Shown here piece after piece: positions 17,652 to 26,671 of a stretch of DNA of 64,000 bases. The notes under the pieces are model-generated. The model had not been told where the DNA came from and ran no database searches. It saw only the letters and a list, made by a program, of their open reading frames with translations. This stretch comes from JANQPX01 sp965222015 (GTDB taxonomy: Bacteria > Pseudomonadota > Alphaproteobacteria > Geminicoccales > Geminicoccaceae). Position numbers and translations under genes: made by a program. Numbering within the stretch: position 1 is the stretch's first letter; every line of letters begins with the position of its first letter. Where the stretch lies: contig CBDCTL010000023.1 of NCBI GenBank assembly GCA_965222015.1, positions 744,001-808,000 on the forward strand, written 5' to 3'.

Positions 17652-18103
17652 TGCCCCTGCCTTTCATCGACGACGTCCAGTTCTGGCACTGGTGGGCGCT
17701 CGGCGGCGCGCTGGGCGCGCTCGAAATCCTGGCGCCGGGCTTCGTCCTGATCTGGCTCGGCCTCGCCGCCATTCTGGTCGGCATGCTCCTCCTGGCCTGG
17801 CCGGACCTCGCGTTCGCCTATCAGCTCCTCGCCTATGCCGGCTTCGCCGTGATCAGCGTGCTCGTCTGGTTTCGCTGGGCGAAGCGGCGGCCGGTCGAGA
17901 GCGACAAGCCTCGTCTCAATCGCCGGGCCGAGCAGCTGATCGGCCGGCGGGCGCCTGTGACCGACGCGATCGTGAACGGCCGCGGCCGAATCAAGCTCGG
18001 CGACGGCAGCTGGGCCGTCAGAGGCCCGGATCTACCGGCCGGCCATATGGTCGAAATCGTCGGCGCGGACGGCACGCTGCTCGAGGTCGAACCCATCGAC
18101 TGA
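17651..18103 (+). CDS. NfeD family protein (YbbJ-like)
   Basis: This 150-residue inner-membrane protein has hydrophobic helices at about residues 12-30, 33-50 and 55-73, followed by a soluble OB-fold domain (NfeD-like C-terminal domain, from about residue 85) containing the pattern GRIKLGDGSWAVRG. It is the usual short NfeD, lacking the ClpP-like protease domain. The start codon is fused to the qmcA stop, so the pair is translationally coupled. It is thought to modulate QmcA assemblies. Confidence 0.88.
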   Translation: MPLPFIDDVQFWHWWALGGALGALEILAPGFVLIWLGLAAILVGMLLLAWPDLAFAYQLLAYAGFAVISVLVWFRWAKRRPVESDKPRLNRRAEQLIGRRAPVTDAIVNGRGRIKLGDGSWAVRGPDLPAGHMVEIVGADGTLLEVEPID

Positions 18104-18183
18104 GACCAGCCGACCCAATCGCTGCACGTCCCCCGAACGCCCTTGACCGCCCCCGGCATCCGCCTAAGATCACGCCCTCGAAG

Positions 18184-18270
18184 GCCCCCGTGGCGGAATT
18201 GGTAGACGCGGCAGACTCAAAATCTGTTGTCTTCACGGACGTGCCTGTTCGAGTCAGGCCGGGGGCACCA
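18184..18270 (+). tRNA. tRNA-Leu (anticodon CAA)
   Basis: The 87-base gene, with encoded CCA, forms a complete type-II tRNA. The acceptor arms GCCCCCG and CGGGGGC are perfect, the D-arm contains GGTAGACGCG, and the anticodon loop is CTCAAAA with CAA at positions 34-36, decoding UUG. A variable arm follows, then the T-arm GTTCGAGTC. The remains of transposable elements begin directly downstream. Confidence 0.95.
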
Positions 18271-18419
18271 ATCATTTCAGGTACTTAGCGCTGACGAGCG
18301 TGGTCGACGGCTATTAGGGCTGACGCTCCAGGCCTTGATTAGGCCTCGACTGCAGGCGGACCTCATGCAGCCGCCTTCTGCCTACGGTAGGCCTCCTGAG
18401 CAGTTGTCATGCCCGGCCC

Positions 18420-19054
18420 CGGCAGGAATGGCGAGCGAGACTTCAGCGCCCGGGTTGGCCGGCGGCGAGCGCCAGCCAAGGTGGCGAGACGCGCTCGAAC
18501 GACACCCACGGTTCGACCACGGACGACGACGCCCGGCTTTATCGCAAGGGCAACGGCCAAGCAGGCCAGCTCTGTTTCATGGGGCATGCGCTCATGGAGA
18601 ACCGCAACGGCCTGGCTGTCGACGGCGCACCAACCCGTTCATCGGCGCTGCCGAATCTGCGGCGGCTTTGGCGACGGCTTCCGACCTGCCGGCCAGGAGC
18701 AAGACGGTGGGCGGCGACAAGGGCTATGACACAAAAGACTTCGTCATGGAGCTGCGGGAGCTCGCGATCACCCCGCCTGTCGCGCGGAACGCCTACGATA
18801 CCGGCAAGGCCAAGAGGCGTTCGGCGATCGACGGCCGGACCACGCGCCATCCGGGCTACGGCGTTAGCCAAAAGAAGCGCAAAAGGATCGAGGAGATCTT
18901 CGGCTGGCTGAAGACGATTGCCGGTCTGCGCCAATCGAAGTTCCGCGGCCTCGAGCGCGTCGGCATGAGTTTCACCTTCGCGCTCGCCGCCTACAACCTG
19001 ATCCGCATGCCCAAGCTTCTTGCCCCAAATGATTTTCAGGGGGCAGAGCCATGA
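18420..19054 (+). pseudogene. IS5-family transposase, frameshifted remnant
   Basis: Pieces of a DDE transposase are readable in at least three frames. The segment GRNGERDF lies in one frame, then STTDDDARLYRKGNGQ and MGHALMENRNGL in a second. VGGDKGYDTKDFV, IDGRTTRHPGYGVSQ and RIEEIFGWLKT then continue in a third up to the stop. These are successive blocks of the IS5-type catalytic domain, the last including the Glu of the DDE triad. The N-terminal DNA-binding third is missing. At least two frameshifts make it non-functional. Its stop codon overlaps the ATG of the next small gene. Confidence 0.8.
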
Positions 19055-19374
19055 GCCGCCTTGCCGAACCCTTTCTCGGCCGTTGGCGGATCGACCACAC
19101 CAACGAGTATGACCAGGATTATCTCGACTTGGTCGAGCCGGCCCTCATCCGCTTCGATCGCGGTGGCTCAGGTGAGTTCGGCTTCGGCGCGGTCACGGAC
19201 CAGCTCGACTGCCGCCATGACAGGTCCGGCGTCACCTTCACCTGGCTCGGCCAGGACGAAATGGACGATGTCAGCGGCCGCGGACACGCCGAACAAAGGC
19301 CGGATGGCACAATCGCAGGCCATCTCTATACCCATCTCCGTGACGATTCCGGATGTACAGCCCGCAAAGAGTGA
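19051..19374 (+). CDS. Conserved hypothetical protein (GRWRI...DLVEPA family)
   Basis: This 107-residue soluble protein appears intact. It opens with FLGRWRI, continues with DLVEPALIRFD, GEFGFGAV, LDCRHD, a conserved FTWLGQDEMDDVSGRG block and a final LYTHLRDDSG. I recognise this pattern from widespread small hypothetical proteins, probably a small beta-barrel, of unknown function and often found beside transposases or toxin-type genes. The start codon is embedded in the stop of the IS5 remnant, giving a fortuitous or passenger-type arrangement. It is the only seemingly intact gene in the transposon graveyard. Confidence 0.6.
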   Translation: MSRLAEPFLGRWRIDHTNEYDQDYLDLVEPALIRFDRGGSGEFGFGAVTDQLDCRHDRSGVTFTWLGQDEMDDVSGRGHAEQRPDGTIAGHLYTHLRDDSGCTARKE

Positions 19375-19494
19375 CTATTTCCGCTGCCTGTTAAGCGCTT
19401 CAACTTCGTCCTGCAACTTTGCGATTGCCGCTACTTGTCCGGCAAAAGAAGCTGCCTTGAGCTGTTTACTAACCCGCCATGCAAATAGGTTTCA
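19375..19494 (-). pseudogene. Possible C-terminal remnant of a disrupted gene
   Basis: On the minus strand an open stretch of about 38 codons ends in a TAG stop and reads as a plausible amphipathic C-terminal helix containing AAIAKLQDEVEALN. It has no start and is cut at its 5' side by the following IS fragment. I cannot assign a family; it may be the tail of a gene interrupted by transposition, or chance. Confidence 0.25.
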
Positions 19495-19497
19495 TTG

Positions 19498-19995
19498 CTG
19501 CTCCAGCCGTACTATGCCGCCATGGCGTTCGAGGGCAACCCGTATGACGGCCACGCCTTGAAGGCCACGGCCGCCAAGACCGAAGGGATGACCGGCGCAG
19601 CACTCCAGCGCCTCTACGTCGACAAGGGCTATCGCGGCAACGACTACGACGGCCAGGCCAAGGTCATGATCTCCTGCAGCAAGCGCGGTCTGACCCCAAC
19701 CATGAAACGCGAGCTGAAGCGGCGCTCCGCGATCGAGCCCATGATCGGCCATGCCAAGAATGACGGTCGGCTCGGCCGAAACTACCTCCTCGGCGCCGAC
19801 GGCGATAAGATCAACGCGCTCCTCGCCGCAGCCGGGCACAACCTCCGGCTCGTCCTCGCGCGCCTGGCGCGATTCATCAGCGCCCTCGTGCGGCCGATGG
19901 CGAAAAGCAGCCAGATTACCAGCGCCGGCCTCCCCAAAACCGTGTTTTCGAATATTGGTCTCCGGCTATCGGCACTCACAACTTCAATGGCTTAG
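19498..19995 (+). pseudogene. IS5-family transposase, 5'-truncated fragment
   Basis: About 165 residues of the C-terminal half of a second, different IS5-type transposase remain. Recognisable blocks are GNPYDGHAL, VDKGYRGNDY with the second catalytic Asp, KRELKRRSAIEPMIGHAKNDGRLGRN with the catalytic Glu, and the NALLAAAGHNLRL tail. The first half, including the first catalytic Asp, is absent and there is no proper start codon, so it cannot encode an active enzyme. Confidence 0.8.
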
Positions 19996-20100
19996 GCGCT
20001 TTTCAGGTAATCGGTGCCAAGGGGGTGGCGAGTAAGAATTTTTTTCTTGATTCACATTTTGGAGCGGACGTGATTCATACTTTCCAGGTCGTCGTCCGGT

Positions 20101-21344
20101 CTCAAAGATCCCTCGAAAGACGGGCTCATCGGGCTTGTCGAGCAGTTGATCGCGGAGGTTTCGGCCCTTCGGGAGCGTGTCGGCGCGCTTGAGGCGGAGA
20201 ACGCGGCTCTTCGGGAAGAGAATGTTCGTCTCAAGGGGCTGAAGGGTCGTCCGAAGCTGAAGCCGTCAGGGATGGAGGAGGCGACGAACCGGCCCAGGGG
20301 CGAGCGGAAGAAGGGGAAGCGCGCTGCTCGCCGATCTCCGAGGATCAACGAGGAGCGCAAGCTTTCGCTGGACGCGCCTGCCGGCCCTCGGTTCGAGGGG
20401 TACGACGATTTCGTGATCCAGGATCTTCGGCCTGAAGGTCGGGTGATCCGCTATCGCCGTGAACGGTGGCTGACGCCGGAGGGCAAGCTGCTGGTGGCGC
20501 CGTTACCGGCCGGGCTGCGCGGGCATTTCGGTCCCGAGTTGGTGCGTTTCGTTCTGCTGCAGCATCATCAGGGTCAGGTGACGACCGACCGGATCGTGCC
20601 GTTGCTGAACAACACTGGGCTCTCGATCCCGAAGCGCCAGGTGCTGCGCCTTCCTTGCGACGATGTCCCGGTCTGCAGAAGCGCAGCTCCGAAGATCCGG
20701 CATGCGGGCCCGACCTTCGCCGCGATGCGGCTGCAGGCCGGGACGTTTCCGACGGCGCCGGCCAGTTTCGCCTCGACGACCACGCCGACTGCTGGATCCA
20801 CGCGGAGAGGCTGGTGCACAAGCTCGGCAGCTTCAACGACGATCAGCGACGGGCGATCGAGATCGAAAGGGAGCTGATCTGGTGGCTCATCGGGATCTCA
20901 GGCTCCACAAGGAGCAGCCCTGCAAAAAAACGCGCGGCTCAGCTCAAGGCCAGGTTCAAACGCATCTTCCCGGGAAAAACCGGCTTCGCCCCGCCCGATC
21001 GTCCGCTCGAAAGGCTCCTTGAGCGACGTGATGATCTGCTGCGCGTGCTCGACCGGCCCGAAATCCCGCTTCATACGAATGGATCCGAGAACGACATCCG
21101 CTGCCACGTCATCAAGCGAAAAATCCCCGGCGGAACGCGATCCGAGGCAGGGCGCGATGCGCGCGACGCCTTCCTCGGCCTGATCAAAACATGCCGGAAG
21201 CTCGGCGTCTCATTCTTCGACCATCTCGGTCATCGCCTCGACATCCCAAGCCGCGCCCACCGTCGCGCCGCTGCCAGATCCGGTACTCGCCGCCAAAGCC
21301 TGAAACGCCAACCCCTTGGCAACGATTACGCGGAATGTGCGTAA
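20101..21344 (+). pseudogene. IS66-family transposase with internal deletion
   Basis: The 5' part reads as the IS66 N-terminal region: a leucine-rich coiled coil (ALEAENAALREENVRLK), the Lys/Arg-rich segment, and RYRRERWLTPEGK through FGPELVRFVLLQHHQGQVT. The 3' part, in a different frame, has DDHADCWIHAERLVHKL and then PEIPLHTNGSENDIR and RDARDAFLGLIKTC, which are normal C-terminal blocks. Roughly 150 residues expected between SIPKRQVLRL and the DDHADCWIHAER block, including the first catalytic Asp, are missing. The upstream in-frame sequence contains conserved residues but no good start codon. This is a dead element. Confidence 0.85.
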
Positions 21345-21560
21345 GTGGTTGTTTTTTATGTGGAATTCTGGGCTTCGCGTGTGACGCGAGCAAGCATATG
21401 TGGAGGAGGTGTTTGTGCGGAATTAACCTGTTGTTTTTGTTTGGTTGCGGGGAGCGCAACATCCTCTGCGCACTTTTTGTCGCCTATGGCTTGCAGTCAT
21501 GAGAGTGAGCGAATGGATTTGAACGGCCAACGATCCGAGGAAATTTCTCACCATGCCGTT

Positions 21561-22928
21561 TCAATGAGCAGGCAGACTACCCGGTACGCGAACAACGAAG
21601 GACGCGCCCAGGCCCTCGTCTGACGAAAGGCTGATCGTTCCGCCCAGATGCTCGGTCACTGTCTTGTAGCTGAGCGCCAGCCCCTGACCTGTTCCCTTGC
21701 CGACCTCTCTGGTCGTGAAGAACGGTTCGAAGACGCGCTCGTGCAGATGCTTGGGAATGCCGCAGCCATCGTCTTTGACTTCGATCGCGACGTCGCAGCC
21801 ATCCAGTCGTGTGCCGATCTCGATCACCCCCTTCGATCTTGTCTCGCTGTCCTCGATAGCCTGCGCGGCATTCGTGATCAGGTTCAAGATCACCTGCTGG
21901 AATTTTCCGGGATCGCCGATGATCGATGGCAGACCCTCGGCAAAGCTCGTCCTCACTTCGGCGAAGCAGCCCCACGCACCGCGGCTGACTTCGATCGTGC
22001 TGTCGATCGTCCGATTGACGTCGATGGCGGCCTGCGTTTCGCTTCCCGAATGGGCAAATTCCTTGATCGCCTCGACGATCTTCGAAACCCGGATGACACC
22101 CTCCTCGGTCTGGTTGATCGCCTCGGGGATATCGGCGATGAGACCATTGAGGTCCGCATCCTCCTCCGCCTTGGCTGCCTTGGTGAGCGCTTCGCTCGGA
22201 TCGGCGCCCAGAAGCGCCGTGGATCGGAGATCGCGATAGCTGTCGACGACAGTCAGAAGATCACCGAAGGCATCGCTCAGATAGGCAAGATTGCTGCCGA
22301 TGAACTGCACCGGCGTGTTGATCTCATGGGCGACACCGCCGGCCATCGTGCCCAGGGCTTCGAGCCTTTGCGCCCGCTGCAGGTCCTGTTCCAGCGCCTT
22401 CTGCACGGCCTCCGCTTCGCGCTGCTGCGTGAGATCCCGCAAGATCCAGATCTTATGGTGGCCCTCGGAAAGGTCCAGTCGGGTGATCACGAACTCGAGC
22501 GGAAAGGACGATCCATCGGCACGGCGACCCCGCACTTCGTGCCAGACCTCCGATCTTTGACATCCATCGGCGTCGATCCGGCAGACCTGAGCAGCCTCGC
22601 AGATCGGCCGTGAGTCCTGTTCGATCCAGTCCAGCACACGGGCGCCGATCGTGTTGTCCCGGCCGCGGCCGAACATCGCCTTGGCGGCCCGGTTGACCTC
22701 GATCATGGCCCCCTGCTCATCGACCACGAGAATGCCGGCGAAGGTGTGATCGAGAATGGCGGCAAGGCGCGAGGAGCTGGCCTCGAGCGCCTCGACGGCA
22801 CCTTTCAGCTCCTGATTGGCCCGGTAGAGCTCGAGGCTTTTCCGCTCCAGCAGGGCTTCGGCCTGCTTTCGTGCCTGCCGCTCCCGTTCCAGCCGCCGCT
22901 GCCATCGCTGTGCGTCGTCCTCGGCCAT
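21561..22928 (-). CDS. PAS-sensor histidine kinase, partner of H-NOX
   Basis: This 455-residue cytoplasmic kinase starts with a coiled coil (ERERQARKQAEALLERKSLEL), then a PAS domain (AILDHTFAGILVVDEQGAMIEVN, about residues 58-170). A HisKA-like region has the phosphoacceptor in GGVAHEINTP near residue 205, and an HATPase domain has NLITNAAQAI, DDGCGIP and GTGQGLAL. There is no membrane segment. Its start lies eight bases after the H-NOX stop, so the two form an operon and the kinase is the likely target of H-NOX regulation, like HnoK. The PAS domain adds a second possible input. Confidence 0.9.
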   Translation of the reverse strand: MAEDDAQRWQRRLERERQARKQAEALLERKSLELYRANQELKGAVEALEASSSRLAAILDHTFAGILVVDEQGAMIEVNRAAKAMFGRGRDNTIGARVLDWIEQDSRPICEAAQVCRIDADGCQRSEVWHEVRGRRADGSSFPLEFVITRLDLSEGHHKIWILRDLTQQREAEAVQKALEQDLQRAQRLEALGTMAGGVAHEINTPVQFIGSNLAYLSDAFGDLLTVVDSYRDLRSTALLGADPSEALTKAAKAEEDADLNGLIADIPEAINQTEEGVIRVSKIVEAIKEFAHSGSETQAAIDVNRTIDSTIEVSRGAWGCFAEVRTSFAEGLPSIIGDPGKFQQVILNLITNAAQAIEDSETRSKGVIEIGTRLDGCDVAIEVKDDGCGIPKHLHERVFEPFFTTREVGKGTGQGLALSYKTVTEHLGGTISLSSDEGLGASFVVRVPGSLPAH

Positions 22929-22936
22929 CGATCCGG

Positions 22937-23482
22937 CTAGGCGGCGCGCGCCAGCTCGAATCGGACGTGACGGCCCTTTTCGCCGGACAGATCCGATATG
23001 TCGATCTCGACGGCCTCGCCGAAATGCTCGATGCACCCTTCGATCAGGCCATGGGCGAGATCGGCCATGGCCCTGTCCGAACGATAGACGATGGTCATGC
23101 GGTCCGATGCGTCGCTCGAGGCCAGAACCGATGGCAGTTCGGCATCCGGATAGAGCTTCTTGACCTCGACATGGATGTAGTCCTCCACCTTGGCCAGGAA
23201 GGCGAAGGCATCGTCCTGGCCCTCGAAGAAATGAGGGAAACCCTCGACGAAACGGCCGAAGAGATGCTTGCCGAAGACGTGGAGCAACTGCGCAACGCTC
23301 GTCCCGGCCGCTTCGCTGAGATGGCTGACGAGCGCAACGATCTCGGCATGATCGTAGGTCCCGACGGCGGTGTAGACTCCCCCGGATGGCAGCTCGGCCC
23401 CGTCGATGATGCGGTCGACCATGTCAGGCGAAAATTGCTTTTCGACCATTTCGAGAAATTCGGTGAAGACGACGCCCTTCAA
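22937..23482 (-). CDS. H-NOX haem nitric oxide/oxygen-binding sensor protein
   Basis: This 181-residue stand-alone H-NOX protein binds ferrous haem and senses NO and, in some members, O2. It begins with the family signature KGVVFTEFLEMVE. The proximal haem ligand is His104 in the pattern HxEVKKLYPDAELP, and the haem-propionate YxSxR motif is at residues 133-137. The TTG start is preceded by GGAGG at suitable spacing and aligns with the family N terminus; a longer extension upstream has no homology. It is the first gene of a two-gene operon with the PAS kinase and is divergent from a REC-EAL gene, the same gene set as in NO-responsive networks of Shewanella and Vibrio. Confidence 0.93.
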   Translation of the reverse strand: MKGVVFTEFLEMVEKQFSPDMVDRIIDGAELPSGGVYTAVGTYDHAEIVALVSHLSEAAGTSVAQLLHVFGKHLFGRFVEGFPHFFEGQDDAFAFLAKVEDYIHVEVKKLYPDAELPSVLASSDASDRMTIVYRSDRAMADLAHGLIEGCIEHFGEAVEIDISDLSGEKGRHVRFELARAA

Positions 23483-23602
23483 GTGACTTGTCCTCCATCC
23501 AATGTCGGCAAAGCAAGCCGACGACAGGCCTGGACCGGATGATCGCCGATTTTGTTGAATATTCGGTAAAGCCATGCCCGTCACAGGTCGAAGCCGGCGC
23601 CC

Positions 23603-23617
23603 TTAACCCTTCGTTGA
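23603..23617 (+). promoter_or_regulatory. Degenerate CtrA-type box upstream of REC-EAL gene
   Basis: TTAA-N7-TTGA, one mismatch from the TTAA-N7-TTAA consensus, lies 24 bases before the ATG of the REC-EAL gene in the divergent promoter region shared with H-NOX. It is weak evidence on its own. Confidence 0.3.
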
Positions 23618-23640
23618 GTCCGCTCAGCTACCCTGCAGCC

Positions 23641-24861
23641 ATGGCAAAGATCCTTCTGGTCGATGATGTTCCAGAGCAAGTGATGGCCTATCGACGGCTG
23701 CTGCACGGGCGTTTCGACGTCGTGACCGCCAGTGACGGGGCGGCGGCGCTCGATCATCTGAGGCGGGACACCGACATTCGGGTGATCGTCAGCGACATGT
23801 CGATGCCGGGCATGAACGGGATCGATTTCTTCGTTCACGCCATCGATCTCGCGCCAAACGCCGCACGGATCATGTTGTCCGGCAATACGGACATGAACGC
23901 GACCATCGAGGCGATCAATCGGGGACAGATCCTGCGCTATCTGCAAAAACCCTGTTCCCGGGACGATCTGATCGACGCCATCGAAGCCGGCCTCCGCCTT
24001 CAGCCCCTCACCCCGGAAGAGGCTCCGGTCGATCCGTCACCCGTCCATGCCGCCGCGGAGCAGTCAGACCTGGCAGGCCGGCTGCGAAGCGCCTTGCGCG
24101 AGGACAGGCTGCAGGCCTTCTTTCAGCCGATCGTCGATCTGGAAACAGGCGACATCCTGGGCGCGGAGGCCCTTGCCCGCTGGCGTCATCCGGTGGACGG
24201 CTGGGTGCCGCCGTCCGTTTTCATTCCGATTGCCGAGCGATATGGCTTCATGCCCGAGCTCGGTCGCACCATGCTCGTCGCAGCCTGTCGCGATGCCCGG
24301 AACTGGAGCCGCCGGGGAGTCGATGGCTGGGTCTCGGTGAACGCGTCCGTCACCCAGTTCACCGAAGGCTCGATGATCGCCGACGTTCGTCACGCCCTCC
24401 GGGACAGCGGTCTCTCGCCCGGCAATCTCACCCTCGAGCTGACCGAGAGCGTGCTGATCCACGATCCGGCCTCGATCATCGACGCCCTCGAGCAGCTCCG
24501 CGCGCTGGGCGTGAAGCTCGCGATCGACGACTTCGGCACGGGCTATTCCAGCCTGGCTTATCTCAAATATCTGCCGATCGATCGGCTGAAGATCGATCGT
24601 TGCTTCATCGAGGAGATCGACCGCGACGAGCGCGATCTCGCTTTCGTTCGCGCCATGCTCGATCTCGCATGGAAGCTCGATCTCACGGTCGTCGCCGAGG
24701 GCATCGAACGCCAGGAGCAGCATCGCATTCTGCTGGATCTGGGATGTCCCCTAGGCCAGGGCTTCCTCTTTGAACGAGCGATGAATTCCGAAGCGTTCAC
24801 GGCCTTGATGGCCAAAGGGACGGTCGATCGTCGGCGTCCTGCACGAGAGAAAGCATCTTGA
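23641..24861 (+). CDS. Response regulator with EAL cyclic-di-GMP phosphodiesterase domain
   Basis: This is a 406-residue two-domain protein. The receiver domain (residues 3-118) has the acidic pair in LLVDDV, phosphoacceptor Asp52 in VSDMSMPG and the conserved Lys in YLQKPC. After a linker, the EAL domain (about 145-395) has a GAEALARW signature, NASV, ELTES, the IDDFGTGYSS loop, LKIDRCF and VVAEGIE. These are the metal- and substrate-binding residues of an active phosphodiesterase that hydrolyses c-di-GMP to pGpG. It is divergent from the H-NOX operon, so it probably corresponds to HnoB, an output controlled by the H-NOX-regulated kinase. Confidence 0.9.
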   Translation: MAKILLVDDVPEQVMAYRRLLHGRFDVVTASDGAAALDHLRRDTDIRVIVSDMSMPGMNGIDFFVHAIDLAPNAARIMLSGNTDMNATIEAINRGQILRYLQKPCSRDDLIDAIEAGLRLQPLTPEEAPVDPSPVHAAAEQSDLAGRLRSALREDRLQAFFQPIVDLETGDILGAEALARWRHPVDGWVPPSVFIPIAERYGFMPELGRTMLVAACRDARNWSRRGVDGWVSVNASVTQFTEGSMIADVRHALRDSGLSPGNLTLELTESVLIHDPASIIDALEQLRALGVKLAIDDFGTGYSSLAYLKYLPIDRLKIDRCFIEEIDRDERDLAFVRAMLDLAWKLDLTVVAEGIERQEQHRILLDLGCPLGQGFLFERAMNSEAFTALMAKGTVDRRRPAREKAS

Positions 24862-24900
24862 TGGGAGAACGTTGGCGCAAGACGCGGTTGCTGGCGAATG

Positions 24901-25587
24901 TCAACGATGGCGCCGCTGCTGCCGCCAGCCGACGGTGACGACCTGCCGCCGGTCGCCGACGACGGTGTAGGCGTCGAGCCAATGTTCGACCGAGGCGAAC
25001 AGGCGCTGGCCGATGTGACGACGCAGGCGGCGCCGGCTGTCCTTGTCGAACTCGTAGACCGCCGCGCCGCGCGACCAGCGCTGTGCGCCGAAGCGCATGA
25101 GCCATTCGATGATGATGGGCGGTATGGCTCGTTGCTGGATCCGGCTCGACGCGTGGGCGGTCAGCGCGAGATCCGATTCCGCGAAGAAGCCCGCCACGCC
25201 GCTCGCCGTGTCGGACGGACGGCAACGAGCGAGGCCGTCCTCGATCGTCGCGATCATGGCCTCGCTCGAACACGGTTTCACCAGAAACCGGAAAACTTCG
25301 CCCGTATTGATCGCTTCGATGGCGTAGGTGAGATCGGGCTCGCCCGTCAGCAGAATACGCAACGCTTTCGGCGCAATTCGCCTGACTTCGGCAAGAAGCC
25401 CGATTCCGTTCAGCTCCGGCATATGGAGATCGCTGACGACCGCATCCGGCATCTCGGACTGCATGACATCGATGGCCTCTCGCCCGCTGCTGGCGGTGAT
25501 CAGACGAAAATGCCGACGCAGATGGCGTCTGTAGGCAGCCAGCGTCGCCGCGTCGTCATCGGTCAGAAGGATGAGCGGTTTTGACAT
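24901..25587 (-). CDS. Response regulator receiver fused to a DUF4258-like domain
   Basis: This 228-residue protein has an N-terminal receiver domain (residues 4-120) with LLTDDDAAT, phosphoacceptor Asp in VVSDLHMP and the KPC motif after FRFLV. The C-terminal 85 residues are not a known DNA-binding or enzymatic output. They show SDLALTAHASSRIQQR, a Trp/Phe-rich middle and LDAYTVVGDRRQVVTVGWR, which I recognise as the pattern of small DUF4258-like proteins usually encoded alone. It converges on the REC-EAL gene and is divergent from a histidine kinase. The 200-base gap on its 5' side is very AT-rich and probably carries both promoters. Confidence 0.75.
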   Translation of the reverse strand: MSKPLILLTDDDAATLAAYRRHLRRHFRLITASSGREAIDVMQSEMPDAVVSDLHMPELNGIGLLAEVRRIAPKALRILLTGEPDLTYAIEAINTGEVFRFLVKPCSSEAMIATIEDGLARCRPSDTASGVAGFFAESDLALTAHASSRIQQRAIPPIIIEWLMRFGAQRWSRGAAVYEFDKDSRRRLRRHIGQRLFASVEHWLDAYTVVGDRRQVVTVGWRQQRRHR

Positions 25588-25789
25588 CGTTTCCCCCCTG
25601 ATCGGCACTGATCCCTGCCGCTGTCTGCTCAAGAGCATGCCCATTGAAAATGACGTTCATTTATTAAGATAATAAAAACAATCACAATCGAGAAATTTTA
25701 TTATATCTTGGGCAATTTAAACAATTGTAAATGATTTTGAGGCATGGTCGGGAAGTAATTCCATCAAATTTCAGCCGCGGGAGTAGACG

Positions 25790-26671
25790 ATGGCCGCACA
25801 TCCCGATCAGGCGTCGACACGCCCTCACAACGCCCGGCTGGAAACACTCGGTACGATGGCGAGTGGCATCGCCCACGAGATCAACACGCCCATTCAGTTC
25901 ATCGGCGACAATCTCCAATTCATCAGCGACAGCTTCGCCACCATCGACGATCTGCTGCAGCGCTATGCAACACTCCACAAGGCCGCGCTTGCGGGCAATC
26001 CCGTGGACGCGGAGGCCAAAACCGTCGCCGAGGCGGTCGAAGACGCCGAGCTCGATTTTCTTCGCGAGGAGCTGCCGAGCGCGATCGGACAGTCCCTTTC
26101 AGGCATACAGCAGGTGGCGCGCATCGCATCGGCGATGAAGACCTTTGCGCGGCGCGGCGCGGCGGACAGGGAGATGGCCGACATCAATCAGGCCATCGAC
26201 CTGACGGTGGCGATTTGCCGAAACGAATGGAAATATGACGCCGATCTGGAGCTTTCCCTCGATCCGGCCCTGCCGAAGATCACCTGCCATATCGGTGAGC
26301 TCAGCCAGGTCTGGTTGAACCTGATCGTCAATGCCGCACATGCCATCAAGGCCAAGCCCGACCTGTCCCGCGGGCTGATCGGCATCGAGACACGCCAGCG
26401 CGAGGGCATGGTCGAAGTCACCATCTCGGACAATGGTACCGGCATGCCGGAGGATGTGCGTGCGCGCGTGTTCGAACCGTTTTTCTCCACCAAGGCCGCA
26501 GGTGAAGGCAGCGGCCAGGGGCTCGCGATCTGCTGGAGTATCGTGACCGAGCAGCATGGCGGCGAGATCGAACTTGAGACCCGTCTCGGCGAGGGCACGC
26601 GGTTCACGATCCGTCTGCCGATCGAACCGGCAGACACACCGACCGCATCCAGAGAGGAGGCCATGGCATGA
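25790..26671 (+). CDS. Soluble histidine kinase without sensor domain
   Basis: This 293-residue cytoplasmic kinase consists almost only of the catalytic core. The H-box GIAHEINTPIQFIGDN is near residue 30, within 45 residues of the N terminus, and the HATPase domain has NLIVNAAHAI, DNGTGMP and GSGQGLAI. It resembles the kinase cores of the H-NOX-linked kinase and the large membrane kinase in this island. With no sensor domain of its own, it may receive signals from a partner protein. Its stop overlaps the next response regulator (ATGA), so the two are co-translated. Confidence 0.87.
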   Translation: MAAHPDQASTRPHNARLETLGTMASGIAHEINTPIQFIGDNLQFISDSFATIDDLLQRYATLHKAALAGNPVDAEAKTVAEAVEDAELDFLREELPSAIGQSLSGIQQVARIASAMKTFARRGAADREMADINQAIDLTVAICRNEWKYDADLELSLDPALPKITCHIGELSQVWLNLIVNAAHAIKAKPDLSRGLIGIETRQREGMVEVTISDNGTGMPEDVRARVFEPFFSTKAAGEGSGQGLAICWSIVTEQHGGEIELETRLGEGTRFTIRLPIEPADTPTASREEAMA

